From an uncultured Christensenella sp. (GTDB taxonomy: Bacteria > Bacillota > Clostridia > Christensenellales > Borkfalkiaceae), in assembly GCA_910578195.1 (NCBI GenBank), contig CAJTOY010000002.1:213862-277861 (forward strand): a stretch of DNA of 64,000 nt, in the 5' to 3' direction. Below, piece by piece: positions 32,556 to 40,925 of this stretch; within the stretch, counting starts at the first letter, position 1; every line of letters starts with the position of its first letter. The notes under the pieces were generated by a model. It was not told the origin of the DNA, searched no databases, and was given only the letters and a program-made list of their open reading frames with translations. Both the position numbers and the translations under genes were made by a program.

Positions 32556-34498
32556 GACAGCAGGCTTCCGTCGGGAATATCCTTTTCGGGACTGACGATT
32601 GAGAGGGCGCCGTCGGGCGCTTCGGCGCACACAATCATGCCCTCGCTCATAATCCCTTTCATTTCGCGCGGGGGAAGGTTTGTAACCACTATGACCTTTT
32701 TGCCCACCATTTCCTCGGCGGTGTAGTGCTTGCCTATGCCCGAGAGTATGGAAAGGGTCTTATTTCCGACCTTGACCGTCTCGTGCAGAAGCTTGCTTTT
32801 TTTGACCGCCTCGCAGGCTATTACCTTGCCCACGCGCATTTCGACCTTAGCAAAGTCGTCAATGGTTATCTTTTCTTTTTCTTCGGTTTCGGGCGCGGCG
32901 GCTTCCGCCTTTTGCGCGTTTTCTATTTTCTCTATCACGGGTTTGATATCCTCAAATTTAATTCTCGCAAATAATGTTGCGGGCTCCTTGGCGACTTCGT
33001 AGCCACCGTCTTTCGCGCCTATCTCCGCAAGGATTTTTTCCGCGGTTTCGGGCATGAACGGCTTCAACAGCTTCGCGCCCGTTTCGAGCGAAAGCAACAG
33101 ATTATACAAAACCTCCGAAAGTCTGTCTTTTTTGCTTTCGTCCTTGGCGAGTATCCAGGGGCAGGTTTCGTCGATATACTTGTTCGCGCGGCGGAACAGC
33201 GACCACAGACAGTCGAGCGCGTCGGCGACCTTGTACTCCTCCATTTTCTCGGCGATTTTGGCGTACGTTCCGTTAATTACGCTTTCGAAGTCTCCGTCGG
33301 TTTCGCCCTCGACGCCCGTCTTTTTCGCGGCGCCGCCGAGGTATTGGTTTGTCATAGATACGGTGCGTTTCAAGAGGTTGCCGAGTACGTTGGCAAGGTC
33401 GGAATTGTTCCGCTCGCACAGAAGCTCCCACGTTATAACGCCGTCGTCGGCGTAGGGCATTTCGTGAAGCACGAAGTAACGCACCCCGTCCACGCCGAAA
33501 ACCTCCGAAAGATCGTCCGCGTACAAAACGTTGCCCTTCGATTTGGACATCTTATCCCCGCCCTGCAAAAGCCATGCGTGACCGAAAATACACTCGGGCA
33601 GAGGCTCGCCCATAGCCATAAGGAAAATGGGCCAGTAAATGGTGTGGAAGCGCAGAATGTCCTTGCCGATTATATGCACGTCCGCGGGCCAGAGTTTTTT
33701 GTAGCCGTCCTCGGGATAGCCTATGCCCGAGATATAGTTCGAAAGCGCGTCGAGCCAGACGTACACGACGTGACGGCTGTCGAAACTGACGGGCACTCCC
33801 CATTTAAAGGTCGAGCGCGAAACGCACAAATCCTGCAATTTGGTTTTGAGCGTGCCGTCCTCAATCGCCTTTAAAAGCTCCCCGTCCGACTTGCCGATAA
33901 ACTCGTCGGCGAGAAGGAAGTTGTTCAGCATTTCGTTCTTTCTCGAAGCGGGCCGGATAAACGAGGGGTGCTCGATTATGTGCTTAATGAGGTTGTTCGC
34001 GTACTTGCCCATTTTGAAAAAGTACGCCTCTTCCTCGGCGGGCTTTACCTCTCTTCCGCAGTCGGGGCATTTGCCGTCGACAAGCTGGGCTTCCGTCCAG
34101 AAGCTTTCGCACGGCGTGCAGTAAAGCCCTTGGTACGAGCCCTTGTAGATATCGCCCTGCTCGTAAAATTTATTGAAAATTTTCTGAACGGCGGCTATGT
34201 GACTAGCGTCTGTCGTGCGGATAAATTTATCATAGGATACGTTCATTTTATCCCAGATACTCTTGATTACCGCCGCGGCTTCGTCGACGTAGCTTTTGGG
34301 GGTTACGCCCTTTGCCGCCGCCTTCTGCTCGACTTTGAGCCCGTGCTCGTCCGTGCCGGTCAGAAAAAAGACGTCGAAGCCTTGTTCTCTTTTGAAGCGG
34401 GCAATCGCGTCCGCGAAAATCGCCTCGTAGGTGTTGCCGATATGGGGCTTGCCCGAAGCGTACGTTATTGCCGTTGTAATGTAAAATTTCTTAGCCAT
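32552..34498 (-). CDS. metG: Methionyl-tRNA synthetase
   Basis: 648 residues from the ATG at 34498, six bases after a -10 box (leaderless). Class I signatures YASGKPHIGNTYEA (HIGH-type) and DKMSKSKGN (KMSKS). The zinc-knuckle CTPCESFWTEAQLVDGKCPDCG is present. The last 110 residues form the OB-fold tRNA-binding domain (FAKVEMRVGKVIACEAVKKSKLL). Charges tRNA-Met. No T-box leader. Confidence 0.97.
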   Translation of the reverse strand: MAKKFYITTAITYASGKPHIGNTYEAIFADAIARFKREQGFDVFFLTGTDEHGLKVEQKAAAKGVTPKSYVDEAAAVIKSIWDKMNVSYDKFIRTTDASHIAAVQKIFNKFYEQGDIYKGSYQGLYCTPCESFWTEAQLVDGKCPDCGREVKPAEEEAYFFKMGKYANNLIKHIIEHPSFIRPASRKNEMLNNFLLADEFIGKSDGELLKAIEDGTLKTKLQDLCVSRSTFKWGVPVSFDSRHVVYVWLDALSNYISGIGYPEDGYKKLWPADVHIIGKDILRFHTIYWPIFLMAMGEPLPECIFGHAWLLQGGDKMSKSKGNVLYADDLSEVFGVDGVRYFVLHEMPYADDGVITWELLCERNNSDLANVLGNLLKRTVSMTNQYLGGAAKKTGVEGETDGDFESVINGTYAKIAEKMEEYKVADALDCLWSLFRRANKYIDETCPWILAKDESKKDRLSEVLYNLLLSLETGAKLLKPFMPETAEKILAEIGAKDGGYEVAKEPATLFARIKFEDIKPVIEKIENAQKAEAAAPETEEKEKITIDDFAKVEMRVGKVIACEAVKKSKLLHETVKVGNKTLSILSGIGKHYTAEEMVGKKVIVVTNLPPREMKGIMSEGMIVCAEAPDGALSIVSPEKDIPDGSLLS

Positions 34499-34504
34499 AA
34501 ATAG

Positions 34505-34533
34505 AGTATAGCACTTTTTGTTCACGTTGTAAA
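34505..34533 (-). promoter_or_regulatory. metG promoter, leaderless
   Basis: Minus strand -35 TTTACA (34528-34533), 17 bp, -10 TATACT (34505-34510), six bases to ATG. Confidence 0.75.
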
Positions 34534-34570
34534 ACGAATATAATAAAAAAGCCGTTCATAAAATTAGTAT

Positions 34571-35122
34571 ATGAACGTTATCTTTACCGCAATATTTATC
34601 GCGTCCATGGTCGCGATTGCTATTTTTTGTCCGGACAAGCTTTTGCCCACCCTGTTGGGCGGCGCGGAAAACGCGGTTAAAATGTCCTTGACGCTGTTCT
34701 GCATTTACGCGGTGTGGACGGGGCTTTCGAAGCTTGCCGAAAAGTCGGGGCTTTCAAAAGGCATTGCAAAGGGCTTAAAACCCGTATCGCGAAAAATTTT
34801 CAGAACAGACAGCGATATCGCCGACGAAAGCCTTGCAATGAACATTTCGTGCAACCTTCTGGGACTGGGCGGGGCGGCGACGCCGTACGCCGTGAAAGCG
34901 ATAGGCGAGCTTGAAAAAGAAAAAAATTCGTTCGCGCAAAAGCTGTTGTTCGTGATAAACGCAACCTCTATCCAGATTCTGCCCACGACGGTAATCGCGC
35001 TTCGCGCAAGCGCGGGCAGCGCCGCGCCCGCGGACATCTTTTTGCCGTCCCTTATCTGCACGGCGATTTCGACGGCGGTCGCCGTAATTTTGTATCTGGC
35101 GGGAAATAAGCTATGGCGCTGA
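34571..35122 (+). CDS. spmA: Spore maturation protein A
   Basis: 183 residues with five hydrophobic segments and the nucleoside-recognition (Gate) motif; the segment MNISCNLLGLGGAATPYAVKAIGELE is typical of SpmA. With SpmB it is needed for dehydration of the spore core. TAAAAT ends six bases before the ATG and no ribosome site is seen. Overlaps spmB by ten bases. Confidence 0.93.
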   Translation: MNVIFTAIFIASMVAIAIFCPDKLLPTLLGGAENAVKMSLTLFCIYAVWTGLSKLAEKSGLSKGIAKGLKPVSRKIFRTDSDIADESLAMNISCNLLGLGGAATPYAVKAIGELEKEKNSFAQKLLFVINATSIQILPTTVIALRASAGSAAPADIFLPSLICTAISTAVAVILYLAGNKLWR

Positions 35123-35616
35123 TTATCCCCGTAATTTTTATTTTCGTGTTCGGGTTCGCGGTTATCAAAAGGGTGAACGTCTACGACTGCTTTACCGAGG
35201 GAATTTCCGAAGCCGTCAAGTTCACCTTCTCCCTTTTGCCGTGCCTCGCCGCAGTGTTTATGATGTGCGCGCTGTTCGAGCAATCCGGGCTTGCCGACAT
35301 GTTCACAAGGCTGTTATCTCCCGTGTTCGGATTTTTAGGTATCCCCGAGGAGCTGACAAAGCTCGTGCTCATAAAGCCGTTTTCGGGGAGCGGGTCGCTC
35401 GCATATCTGAACGAGATAATCGCAAAGTACGGCGCGGACAGCTACGTCGCAAGGTGCGCGTGCGTGTGCTTCGGCTCTTCCGAAACGGTGTTCTATATCT
35501 CCGCGGTGTACTTCTCGGGGCTGAAAGTAAAAAGGCTTGCGATGCCCGTAATATGCGTGCTGGTCGCAACCTTTATTTCCACCATTGTCGCTTGTTTAAT
35601 ATGCCAAGTAATGTAA
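35113..35616 (+). CDS. spmB: Spore maturation protein B
   Basis: 167 residues, four to five membrane helices, with the conserved KPFSGSGSLAYLNEIIAKYGADSYVARCACVCFGSSETVFY stretch of SpmB. Partner of SpmA. Ends at a strong hairpin at 35618-35660. Confidence 0.93.
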   Translation: MALIIPVIFIFVFGFAVIKRVNVYDCFTEGISEAVKFTFSLLPCLAAVFMMCALFEQSGLADMFTRLLSPVFGFLGIPEELTKLVLIKPFSGSGSLAYLNEIIAKYGADSYVARCACVCFGSSETVFYISAVYFSGLKVKRLAMPVICVLVATFISTIVACLICQVM

Positions 35617-35617
35617 T

Positions 35618-35660
35618 TCACGAAATTGCCGCGCTATTCTGCGCGCGGCAATTTCCGTGA
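35618..35660. terminator. spmB terminator hairpin
   Basis: AAATTGCCGCGC (35623-35634) pairs with GCGCGGCAATTT (35643-35654), extended by CACG / CGTG. No clear T-tract. Confidence 0.6.
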
Positions 35661-35670
35661 TTTGATGGTT

Positions 35671-35790
35671 CCTTTCTCGGCAACGGTGTAGAATATTCCG
35701 TTGCCTCGGACACCGCAAACGTTAATTATACGTTTGCTCACCTCGTTCGGCAAAACAGCACACCGTGCTGTTTTGAGAAATCCGCCCTCG
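35671..35790 (+). repeat. Three-hairpin structured element, copy 1
   Basis: Part of the 500-base gene-free stretch 35617-36115. H1 is GGCAACGG / CCGTTGCC (35679-35705), H2 GCAAACG / CGTTTGC (35715-35737), H3 CAAAACAGCAC / GTGCTGTTTTG (35751-35775), followed by AGAAATCCGCCCTCG. The copy at 63879-64000 has the same linker lengths (9 and 13 bases) and tail, but different stem sequences that still pair. After it come another hairpin (GCCCG / CGGGC, then T7) and an A/T-rich promoter. Confidence 0.7.
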
Positions 35791-35989
35791 TCCTCTGCCC
35801 GCAATCTTTCGGGCAAACTTTTTTTACAATTACGGGCATTCACCCCGCCGAGGCGCAGGTATGCGCAAATTGGGTTGCGCCGCGCAAAAACGCGGTTTTT
35901 CTTGCGCAGTTTATAGTATTTGTTAATTTATATCAAAATTTGTGAGAGTAAATTAATTTAAAAATTTCGTTAAATTTTTTGTCAATTAA

Positions 35990-36018
35990 TTTACATACAG
36001 AGGGAAAACATATATAAT
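35990..36018 (+). promoter_or_regulatory. Strong promoter with A/T-rich upstream region, no gene behind it
   Basis: -35 TTTACA (35990-35995), 17 bp, -10 TATAAT (36013-36018), preceded by about 50 bases of almost pure A/T. No open reading frame follows in this direction. Confidence 0.75.
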
Positions 36019-36024
36019 CTTAAA

Positions 36025-36113
36025 TGTAAGCGACGTGTGCGTTTACATGAAACAGCTCATCATTTTCCCCCTTATCATATAGAGGCGGCGCAAACTCCGG
36101 TTTGCGTCGTTTC
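36025..36113 (+). ncRNA. Candidate small RNA
   Basis: About 90 nt from the predicted start of the promoter at 35990-36018. A 5' hairpin (ATGTAA / TTACAT, nine pairs, 36024-36048) is followed by an unpaired pyrimidine-rich stretch. A 3' stem CGGCGCAAAC / GTTTGCGTCG (36086-36109) with loop TCCG and a short T-run ends it. It stops at the 3' end of the convergent nifS-like gene. I do not recognise the RNA family. Confidence 0.45.
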
Positions 36114-36115
36114 TG

Positions 36116-37228
36116 CTATACAGCCCTTATTTTTTCGACCGCCGCTTTCAGCTCGCGCAGTACTTCTTCGACCTCGGCTTGGGTATTGTTTTTGCCGAGA
36201 GTGAACCGAACCGCCGACTTGACGCGCTCCGCCGAAAGCCCCATCGCGCTTAAAACGTGCGAGGGCGAAACCGCGCCCGCCGAGCACGCCGAGCCCGTGG
36301 AAACGGCAATGCCCTTCAAGTCGAGCAGAAAGAGAATATTTTCCCCGTCGCAGCCGTCGAAGGAAACGTTCGCGTGCGAGGGCAGAATTTCCCCGCCGCC
36401 GTTGACGTGCGCGCCCTCGATGTTTTCAAGCACGCCCGACACGAATTTGTCCCTCAGCGCGGCGATTTTTTTATTGTCCGCCTTGACCGCTTTTTCGAGC
36501 GCGAGGGCGCAGCCGACCGCCGCCGCGACGTTGGTGGTGCCGCCGCGAAGCCCCCTCTCCTGCTTGCCGCCCGAAATGAGGCGGCTTATTTTTTCGCCGT
36601 CCTTTATATACAGTACGCCGAAGCCCTTTGGTCCGTAAAACTTGTGCGCCGAAATTCCGAACGCGCCGACGCTCGCCGTAGGGAAGGGCAGAACGCCCGC
36701 CGTCTGGACGCAGTCCGCGTAGTAAAACACACCCCGCTCCTTACAAATATTTCCGATTTTTTCGACGGGCTGGATTACGCCCGTCTCGTTATTCGCCGCC
36801 ATAACGGCGCAGAAAACCGTGTCCGCTCGGATTGCCCGCTCCACATCTGCGGGGTCGATAACACCGCTTTTATCGGGCTTTATATACGTTACCTCGTAGC
36901 CCTGCCTTTCCATATCCCTCGCGCTTTCGATAAGCGCGGGGTGCTCGATTGCCGAAACTATGATATGCCTGCCCTCGTTTGCAAGGCACGCGCCCTTCAA
37001 CGCCCAGTTGCCCGCCTCGGTTCCGCCCGAAACGAAAAACACCTCTTCGGGCTTGCAACCGAAAAGCTTTGCTATTTTGTCGCGCGCGTTTAAAACCCCG
37101 GCAGCCGCCGCCCTTCCCGCCGAATGCTGGGAAGAGGGATTGCCGAAGTTATCCTTCATATACGGAAGCATAGCTTCCAGCACCTCGCAGTCAATCGGGG
37201 TGGTGGAAGCGTGGTCGAAATAAATCAT
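36116..37228 (-). CDS. Cysteine desulfurase (NifS/IscS family)
   Basis: 370 residues. FDHASTTP at the N-terminus, the PLP lysine in GISAHKFYGPKG, and the persulfide cysteine in STGSACSAG. It moves sulfur from cysteine to Fe-S or tRNA-thiolation pathways. Last gene of an ispE-orf-nifS unit, overlapping the gene before it by four bases. No scaffold or thiI gene is next to it. Confidence 0.93.
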   Translation of the reverse strand: MIYFDHASTTPIDCEVLEAMLPYMKDNFGNPSSQHSAGRAAAAGVLNARDKIAKLFGCKPEEVFFVSGGTEAGNWALKGACLANEGRHIIVSAIEHPALIESARDMERQGYEVTYIKPDKSGVIDPADVERAIRADTVFCAVMAANNETGVIQPVEKIGNICKERGVFYYADCVQTAGVLPFPTASVGAFGISAHKFYGPKGFGVLYIKDGEKISRLISGGKQERGLRGGTTNVAAAVGCALALEKAVKADNKKIAALRDKFVSGVLENIEGAHVNGGGEILPSHANVSFDGCDGENILFLLDLKGIAVSTGSACSAGAVSPSHVLSAMGLSAERVKSAVRFTLGKNNTQAEVEEVLRELKAAVEKIRAV

Positions 37229-38118
37229 AATTCAAATGCCGAATAAATGCGCTTCAAAAGCTCGTACTGGGTTTTGTTTTCGAGGTACTCTCTGCCGAGC
37301 TTGGTCGAAGTATCCTTTTCGTTCAGTTTTACGTCGCGCGCCGCCGACCAGAATTTTTTGGACGTGACAACGGTCGCGATAAACATAATAACCGAAAGCG
37401 CGGCAAGCACAATAGTCGCAACCAGATAGACGCCGTTCGCGTCCGCGAACATAAACGTAGTGAAAACAAGCGTAACTATTAAAAGTGCCGTAAAGGGCAC
37501 AAGCGTGCACAACAGCGCGATAAACGCGCGTTTTTTCGAACTTGCGAAGGTTTCGCGCCGCTCGTCCTTGCCCGCCTCGTTCTTTTCGCGAAGGGCTTCG
37601 GTCTTTGCCTCAGCGTCCGAAATCAGCGCTTCGAGCTTACCCGTCTTGCCCCTGAACTCCTCTTTGAGCGTTTCGTCGGCGTATTCCTTTACGCCGTCCG
37701 CCGCCTCCGCGCACTCTTCGAGGTTTAAAAACTCGGTCAAATCGCGGGTCAGAACTTTCAGCTTCAAACAAAACAGCTCGCCGCTGGTTTTGCCGTATTC
37801 CTCGGCTTGGGTCACCGCGTAATTCGCGCCCTCGTAGTCGCCCTCGAAAAGCTTTTCTTTTGCGCTGTCCAAAAACGCCGAAAGCTTTTCGGCGCGCGCC
37901 CGCTCCTCCTCCGCCTTGATGCGCTCGCGCTCGGCAAGCTGCTCGGGGGTGAGTATTGCCGCCTCCTCGTCGTCCTCTTCGTAGTCGGGCATGTCGAATA
38001 CGGGCTCCTCGTCAACGTCGTCGGGGTCGATTATTTCAAGCTCCTCTTCGCCGTTTTCGTTGACGCGGATTCTGTATTTTCTGTCCTTGTCGTCGTCAAT
38101 CAATCTCTCTTCTGCCAT
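37225..38118 (-). CDS. Acidic coiled-coil protein with two membrane helices, unknown
   Basis: 297 residues. Residues 1-60 are very acidic (LEIIDPDDVDEEPVFDMPDYEEDDEEAA region). About 60-190 are charged helices likely to coil. Two hydrophobic segments follow (ALLCTLVPFTALLIVTLVFT and VYLVATIVLAALSVIMFIAT) and a short cytoplasmic tail. I recognise no family. Between ispE and the cysteine desulfurase gene in one transcription unit; ribosome site GAGG. Confidence 0.75.
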   Translation of the reverse strand: MAEERLIDDDKDRKYRIRVNENGEEELEIIDPDDVDEEPVFDMPDYEEDDEEAAILTPEQLAERERIKAEEERARAEKLSAFLDSAKEKLFEGDYEGANYAVTQAEEYGKTSGELFCLKLKVLTRDLTEFLNLEECAEAADGVKEYADETLKEEFRGKTGKLEALISDAEAKTEALREKNEAGKDERRETFASSKKRAFIALLCTLVPFTALLIVTLVFTTFMFADANGVYLVATIVLAALSVIMFIATVVTSKKFWSAARDVKLNEKDTSTKLGREYLENKTQYELLKRIYSAFEL

Positions 38119-38126
38119 AATTTACC

Positions 38127-38972
38127 TCAATTTTTTGTCTTTAAACAGTACGCTTTGCTTTTGCCGCGGTAACGGCTTTTCGCATACGCGCAGAACTCTG
38201 CGTTTTCGAACACGGCGTACACGCCGCTGCCCGAGCCCGTCATATTGACCGCGAGCGGGTCGAACGCCGCAAGCTCGTCAAACGCCTCTTCGATTTCGGG
38301 CGAAAGTTTTTTCGCCGCGGGCGCAAGCGCGTTGTTCAGTGTTTTGCAAAGCGCCTCTTTATCCCCCGCCGCAATCGCCCTTTCGCACTCCGCGCTGTCT
38401 CCGCCGAGGGCTCCGCAACTGTCGAAAAGCTTATAACACTCCGCCGTGCTCACTCCGCTTTTCGGCGCGAGCAATAAAAAGTTCAGTTTTAAACTGCTTT
38501 CAAGCTGCCGAACCTCGTTCCCGCGACCCGTAAGGCGGGCGTACCCGCCCGAAAGCATATAGCGCGTGTCGCTGCCCGCTTTGTCCGCGAGAAGCTTTAT
38601 CCCCGCCAAATCGTTCACGCCGTACAGCTTCGAAAGCCCCGTAAGCACCCCCGCCGCGTCCGCCGACGAGCCGCCGACGCCCAGCCCCATGGGGATATTT
38701 TTATACACCGTGATATCCGCGCCGTTCGTACCGAAATTATCGATAAACAGCTGCGCCGCCTTGACGGCGTTGTTCTTATCGAACGGGATTTCCTCGCTGC
38801 CTTGTCCGCGCATAATGATTGACACAAGCTTGTCCCTGCGCTTTTTAAGCACGATTAAATCGTGCATATCGACCGAGGTCACAACGCTGTCGAGCATATG
38901 ATAGCCGCCGCTCACGCCCGTTATATTGAGCGTTAAATTAAGTTTTGCGTAAGCCTTGACGCGAACGTTCAT
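38127..38972 (-). CDS. ispE: 4-diphosphocytidyl-2-C-methylerythritol kinase IspE
   Basis: 281 residues. N-terminal AKLNLTLNITGV and the GHMP kinase ATP loop PMGLGVGGSSADAAGVL are diagnostic, as is MTGSGSGVYAVF near the C-terminus. ATP-dependent step of the MEP isoprenoid pathway. Leaderless promoter directly before the ATG; heads the ispE-orf-nifS unit. Confidence 0.95.
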   Translation of the reverse strand: MNVRVKAYAKLNLTLNITGVSGGYHMLDSVVTSVDMHDLIVLKKRRDKLVSIIMRGQGSEEIPFDKNNAVKAAQLFIDNFGTNGADITVYKNIPMGLGVGGSSADAAGVLTGLSKLYGVNDLAGIKLLADKAGSDTRYMLSGGYARLTGRGNEVRQLESSLKLNFLLLAPKSGVSTAECYKLFDSCGALGGDSAECERAIAAGDKEALCKTLNNALAPAAKKLSPEIEEAFDELAAFDPLAVNMTGSGSGVYAVFENAEFCAYAKSRYRGKSKAYCLKTKN

Positions 38973-38978
38973 AACCGC

Positions 38979-39007
38979 ATTATAACACAGCGAAATTCAT
39001 TTTACAA
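38979..39007 (-). promoter_or_regulatory. ispE promoter, leaderless
   Basis: Minus strand -35 TTGTAA (39002-39007), 17 bp, -10 TATAAT (38979-38984), six bases to ATG. Confidence 0.8.
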
Positions 39008-39018
39008 TAGTTTTATAT

Positions 39019-39049
39019 AACGCGGCGCGCATTTTATGCGCGCCGCGTT
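39019..39049 (-). terminator. Terminator of the SPOCS gene
   Basis: 14-bp perfect stem AACGCGGCGCGCAT / ATGCGCGCCGCGTT with a three-base loop. Confidence 0.75.
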
Positions 39050-39053
39050 TAAA

Positions 39054-40526
39054 TTACGCTTGTTTGGGTCTGTAAACGAGAATTCTTTCCTTGCCGGTCA
39101 GGGGGAAGGTCAAATCGGGATTTGTCGCCTGAATTTCGTCGGGGCTTTGCAAAAGCTTTTTGGCGGTATCCCAAAGTCCGTCGCCCGAGGCGGGTATGTA
39201 AACGCTGAGCGCGCTGTCACACCTTGTCACCTCGCCGCACTCGGTCGCGTCCGACAGATATTTTACCGAGCCGGTCTCGCAGTCCGAAACGGAAATTTTG
39301 AGCACCGCTTCCGCCTCGCACTCGCCCTCGGCGCGCTGTCTTATGTTCACGCCGCACACCGCCACGCCGATATCGCCGCAAGCGCCGCTTAAACCGTTCA
39401 ACGTAACCGAGAAGGGCAGATTGACCTCGGTCGAGTGCACCTCGCCGTTCTGCTCGTATAAAAGGGTCGCGGACACGCTGCCCTCGATACCGTCCGATGA
39501 GCGGGCGAATTCCGCGCGGGGCATAGCCGCCGCAAGGAACGCGCATGTGTAGTCGAGCTTTGCCTTCGTCGCGCAAAGTCCGTTTATGCGCTCGGAATAC
39601 ACTTTAATTTCGGTGCAGGGCTCGCAAGTCTCCTCGGCGTAGGCGAGCTGTAATTTCGCGTCGGGCGAGAATGCGTCCTCGATTATCGAGACCTCCTCCT
39701 CGTCGAAGTACTGACCGTTAAACCCTAGCTGGGCTACAAGCTCGACCCCACACTTGCCCTTTTCCTCGTTGACGCTCGCCTTCACGCTTATTTCCTTGAT
39801 TTCCGCGCGGCAGGACGCCTTTCTCGCAAGAAGCGCGTCCTCGCACGCGATTTCGGATTTAAAGGGAATAATTCTGTCGAGGCAGACGGGCTTTCCACCG
39901 CGCACCGCGAGCAGTGAAAGGTAAATTTCGCCGTTTATCTCGACCGCGCCGGGGCGGCAGTTACAGTCGAGCACAAGCGCCTCCGCCGAGGGGATTAACA
40001 CATCCTCCGCGTTGCAGTCGAAGTCGTCCTCGACCTCGCTTTCGCCCGAAAAAGTAACGGCGGAATATAATTTCGCGTTTTCTCTTTTTAAAATCGCGCC
40101 GTCGACTTCGGCGAGCATGCTTCTCTCCGCCGAGGCGAAAACCGAAATTTCCGCGCCGACCACGACCGCAACGACGTAAAGCGAGCCGTCGCGCTTAATC
40201 TGGGCTTTTTCCGCCGTGAGCGTGCAAAGCCCCTTATGTGCGGGCGCAAGCGCGTCGTCGTCCGCGAAGTGGGAAAATTCCGCGCCCTTCTGAACGCGGC
40301 AAAGATTACCGCTTTCATCCGCGTAGACGAGCGTGCAGACCAGCCTTCCGCCGTAGGTCACTCTGCCCGAAGCCACCTCGCACGAGGACAGCGACACCTG
40401 CGGATAGACCGCGACCGCCTCACCCACGTCCTGCCCCGAAAAGCGGATTTCCACAATTGATTGCGATTTAATTACGGCAATGCGCCGCGTGTAAGTTCCT
40501 GTTGAATACTGCGTAGAAATAGACAT
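39054..40526 (-). CDS. SPOCS (DUF3794) protein with C-terminal LysM-like domain
   Basis: 490 residues. Repeated SPOCS-type beta domains; the N-terminal GEAVAVYPQVSLSSCEVASGRVTYGGRLVCTLVY region is one unit. The last 50 residues (YIPASGDGLWDTAKKLLQSPDEIQATNPDL) are LysM-like. Proteins of this architecture bind spore coat or cortex, like SafA or SpoVID. Good ribosome site (GAGGAGGG) at 40526. Directly downstream of veg. Confidence 0.8.
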   Translation of the reverse strand: MSISTQYSTGTYTRRIAVIKSQSIVEIRFSGQDVGEAVAVYPQVSLSSCEVASGRVTYGGRLVCTLVYADESGNLCRVQKGAEFSHFADDDALAPAHKGLCTLTAEKAQIKRDGSLYVVAVVVGAEISVFASAERSMLAEVDGAILKRENAKLYSAVTFSGESEVEDDFDCNAEDVLIPSAEALVLDCNCRPGAVEINGEIYLSLLAVRGGKPVCLDRIIPFKSEIACEDALLARKASCRAEIKEISVKASVNEEKGKCGVELVAQLGFNGQYFDEEEVSIIEDAFSPDAKLQLAYAEETCEPCTEIKVYSERINGLCATKAKLDYTCAFLAAAMPRAEFARSSDGIEGSVSATLLYEQNGEVHSTEVNLPFSVTLNGLSGACGDIGVAVCGVNIRQRAEGECEAEAVLKISVSDCETGSVKYLSDATECGEVTRCDSALSVYIPASGDGLWDTAKKLLQSPDEIQATNPDLTFPLTGKERILVYRPKQA

Positions 40527-40597
40527 AAACCCTCCTCGGCACAGCCGAAATTTTTATACAAGGTATAATATGCCGTGAGAGGGCGGGATATGCCAAA

Positions 40598-40846
40598 TTA
40601 TTCTGCGGCGCGCTCGGTAATTCTCACTCTGCCGCAGAGAATTTCCGAATACGAATACGCCGTCTTGCCCAGAAAGTTTTTGTCGTCGGGACTGACCGTG
40701 AACAGCGAGGGATAAATTCCGCTTAATACCGCGGTGAACGTCACGAACTTGTTTCTGCCGAGGTTGAGCTTTACCGTAACGGGCTTCTGGTTGAGCCCCG
40801 TCACCATTTCTTTAATGGATTTAATTGTCGTGTTTACTTTAATCAT
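40598..40846 (-). CDS. veg: Veg family protein
   Basis: 82 residues with the conserved core VKLNLGRNKFVTFTAVLSGIYPSLFTV and AYSYSEILCGRVRI of Veg. In Bacillus Veg influences biofilm formation and is highly expressed in vegetative cells. Precedes the SPOCS gene by 70 bases. Confidence 0.88.
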   Translation of the reverse strand: MIKVNTTIKSIKEMVTGLNQKPVTVKLNLGRNKFVTFTAVLSGIYPSLFTVSPDDKNFLGKTAYSYSEILCGRVRITERAAE

Positions 40847-40887
40847 ACATATATTTTTGCCTTAATTTGGTAAAAATATGCGCGCGC

Positions 40888-40916
40888 TTGCCTATGCGGC
40901 GGTTTTATGATATAAT
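40888..40916 (+). promoter_or_regulatory. PrsW-type gene promoter, leaderless
   Basis: -35 TTGCCT (40888-40893), 17 bp, -10 TATAAT (40911-40916), nine bases to ATG; no ribosome site. Confidence 0.7.
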
Positions 40917-40925
40917 CATTAAACT

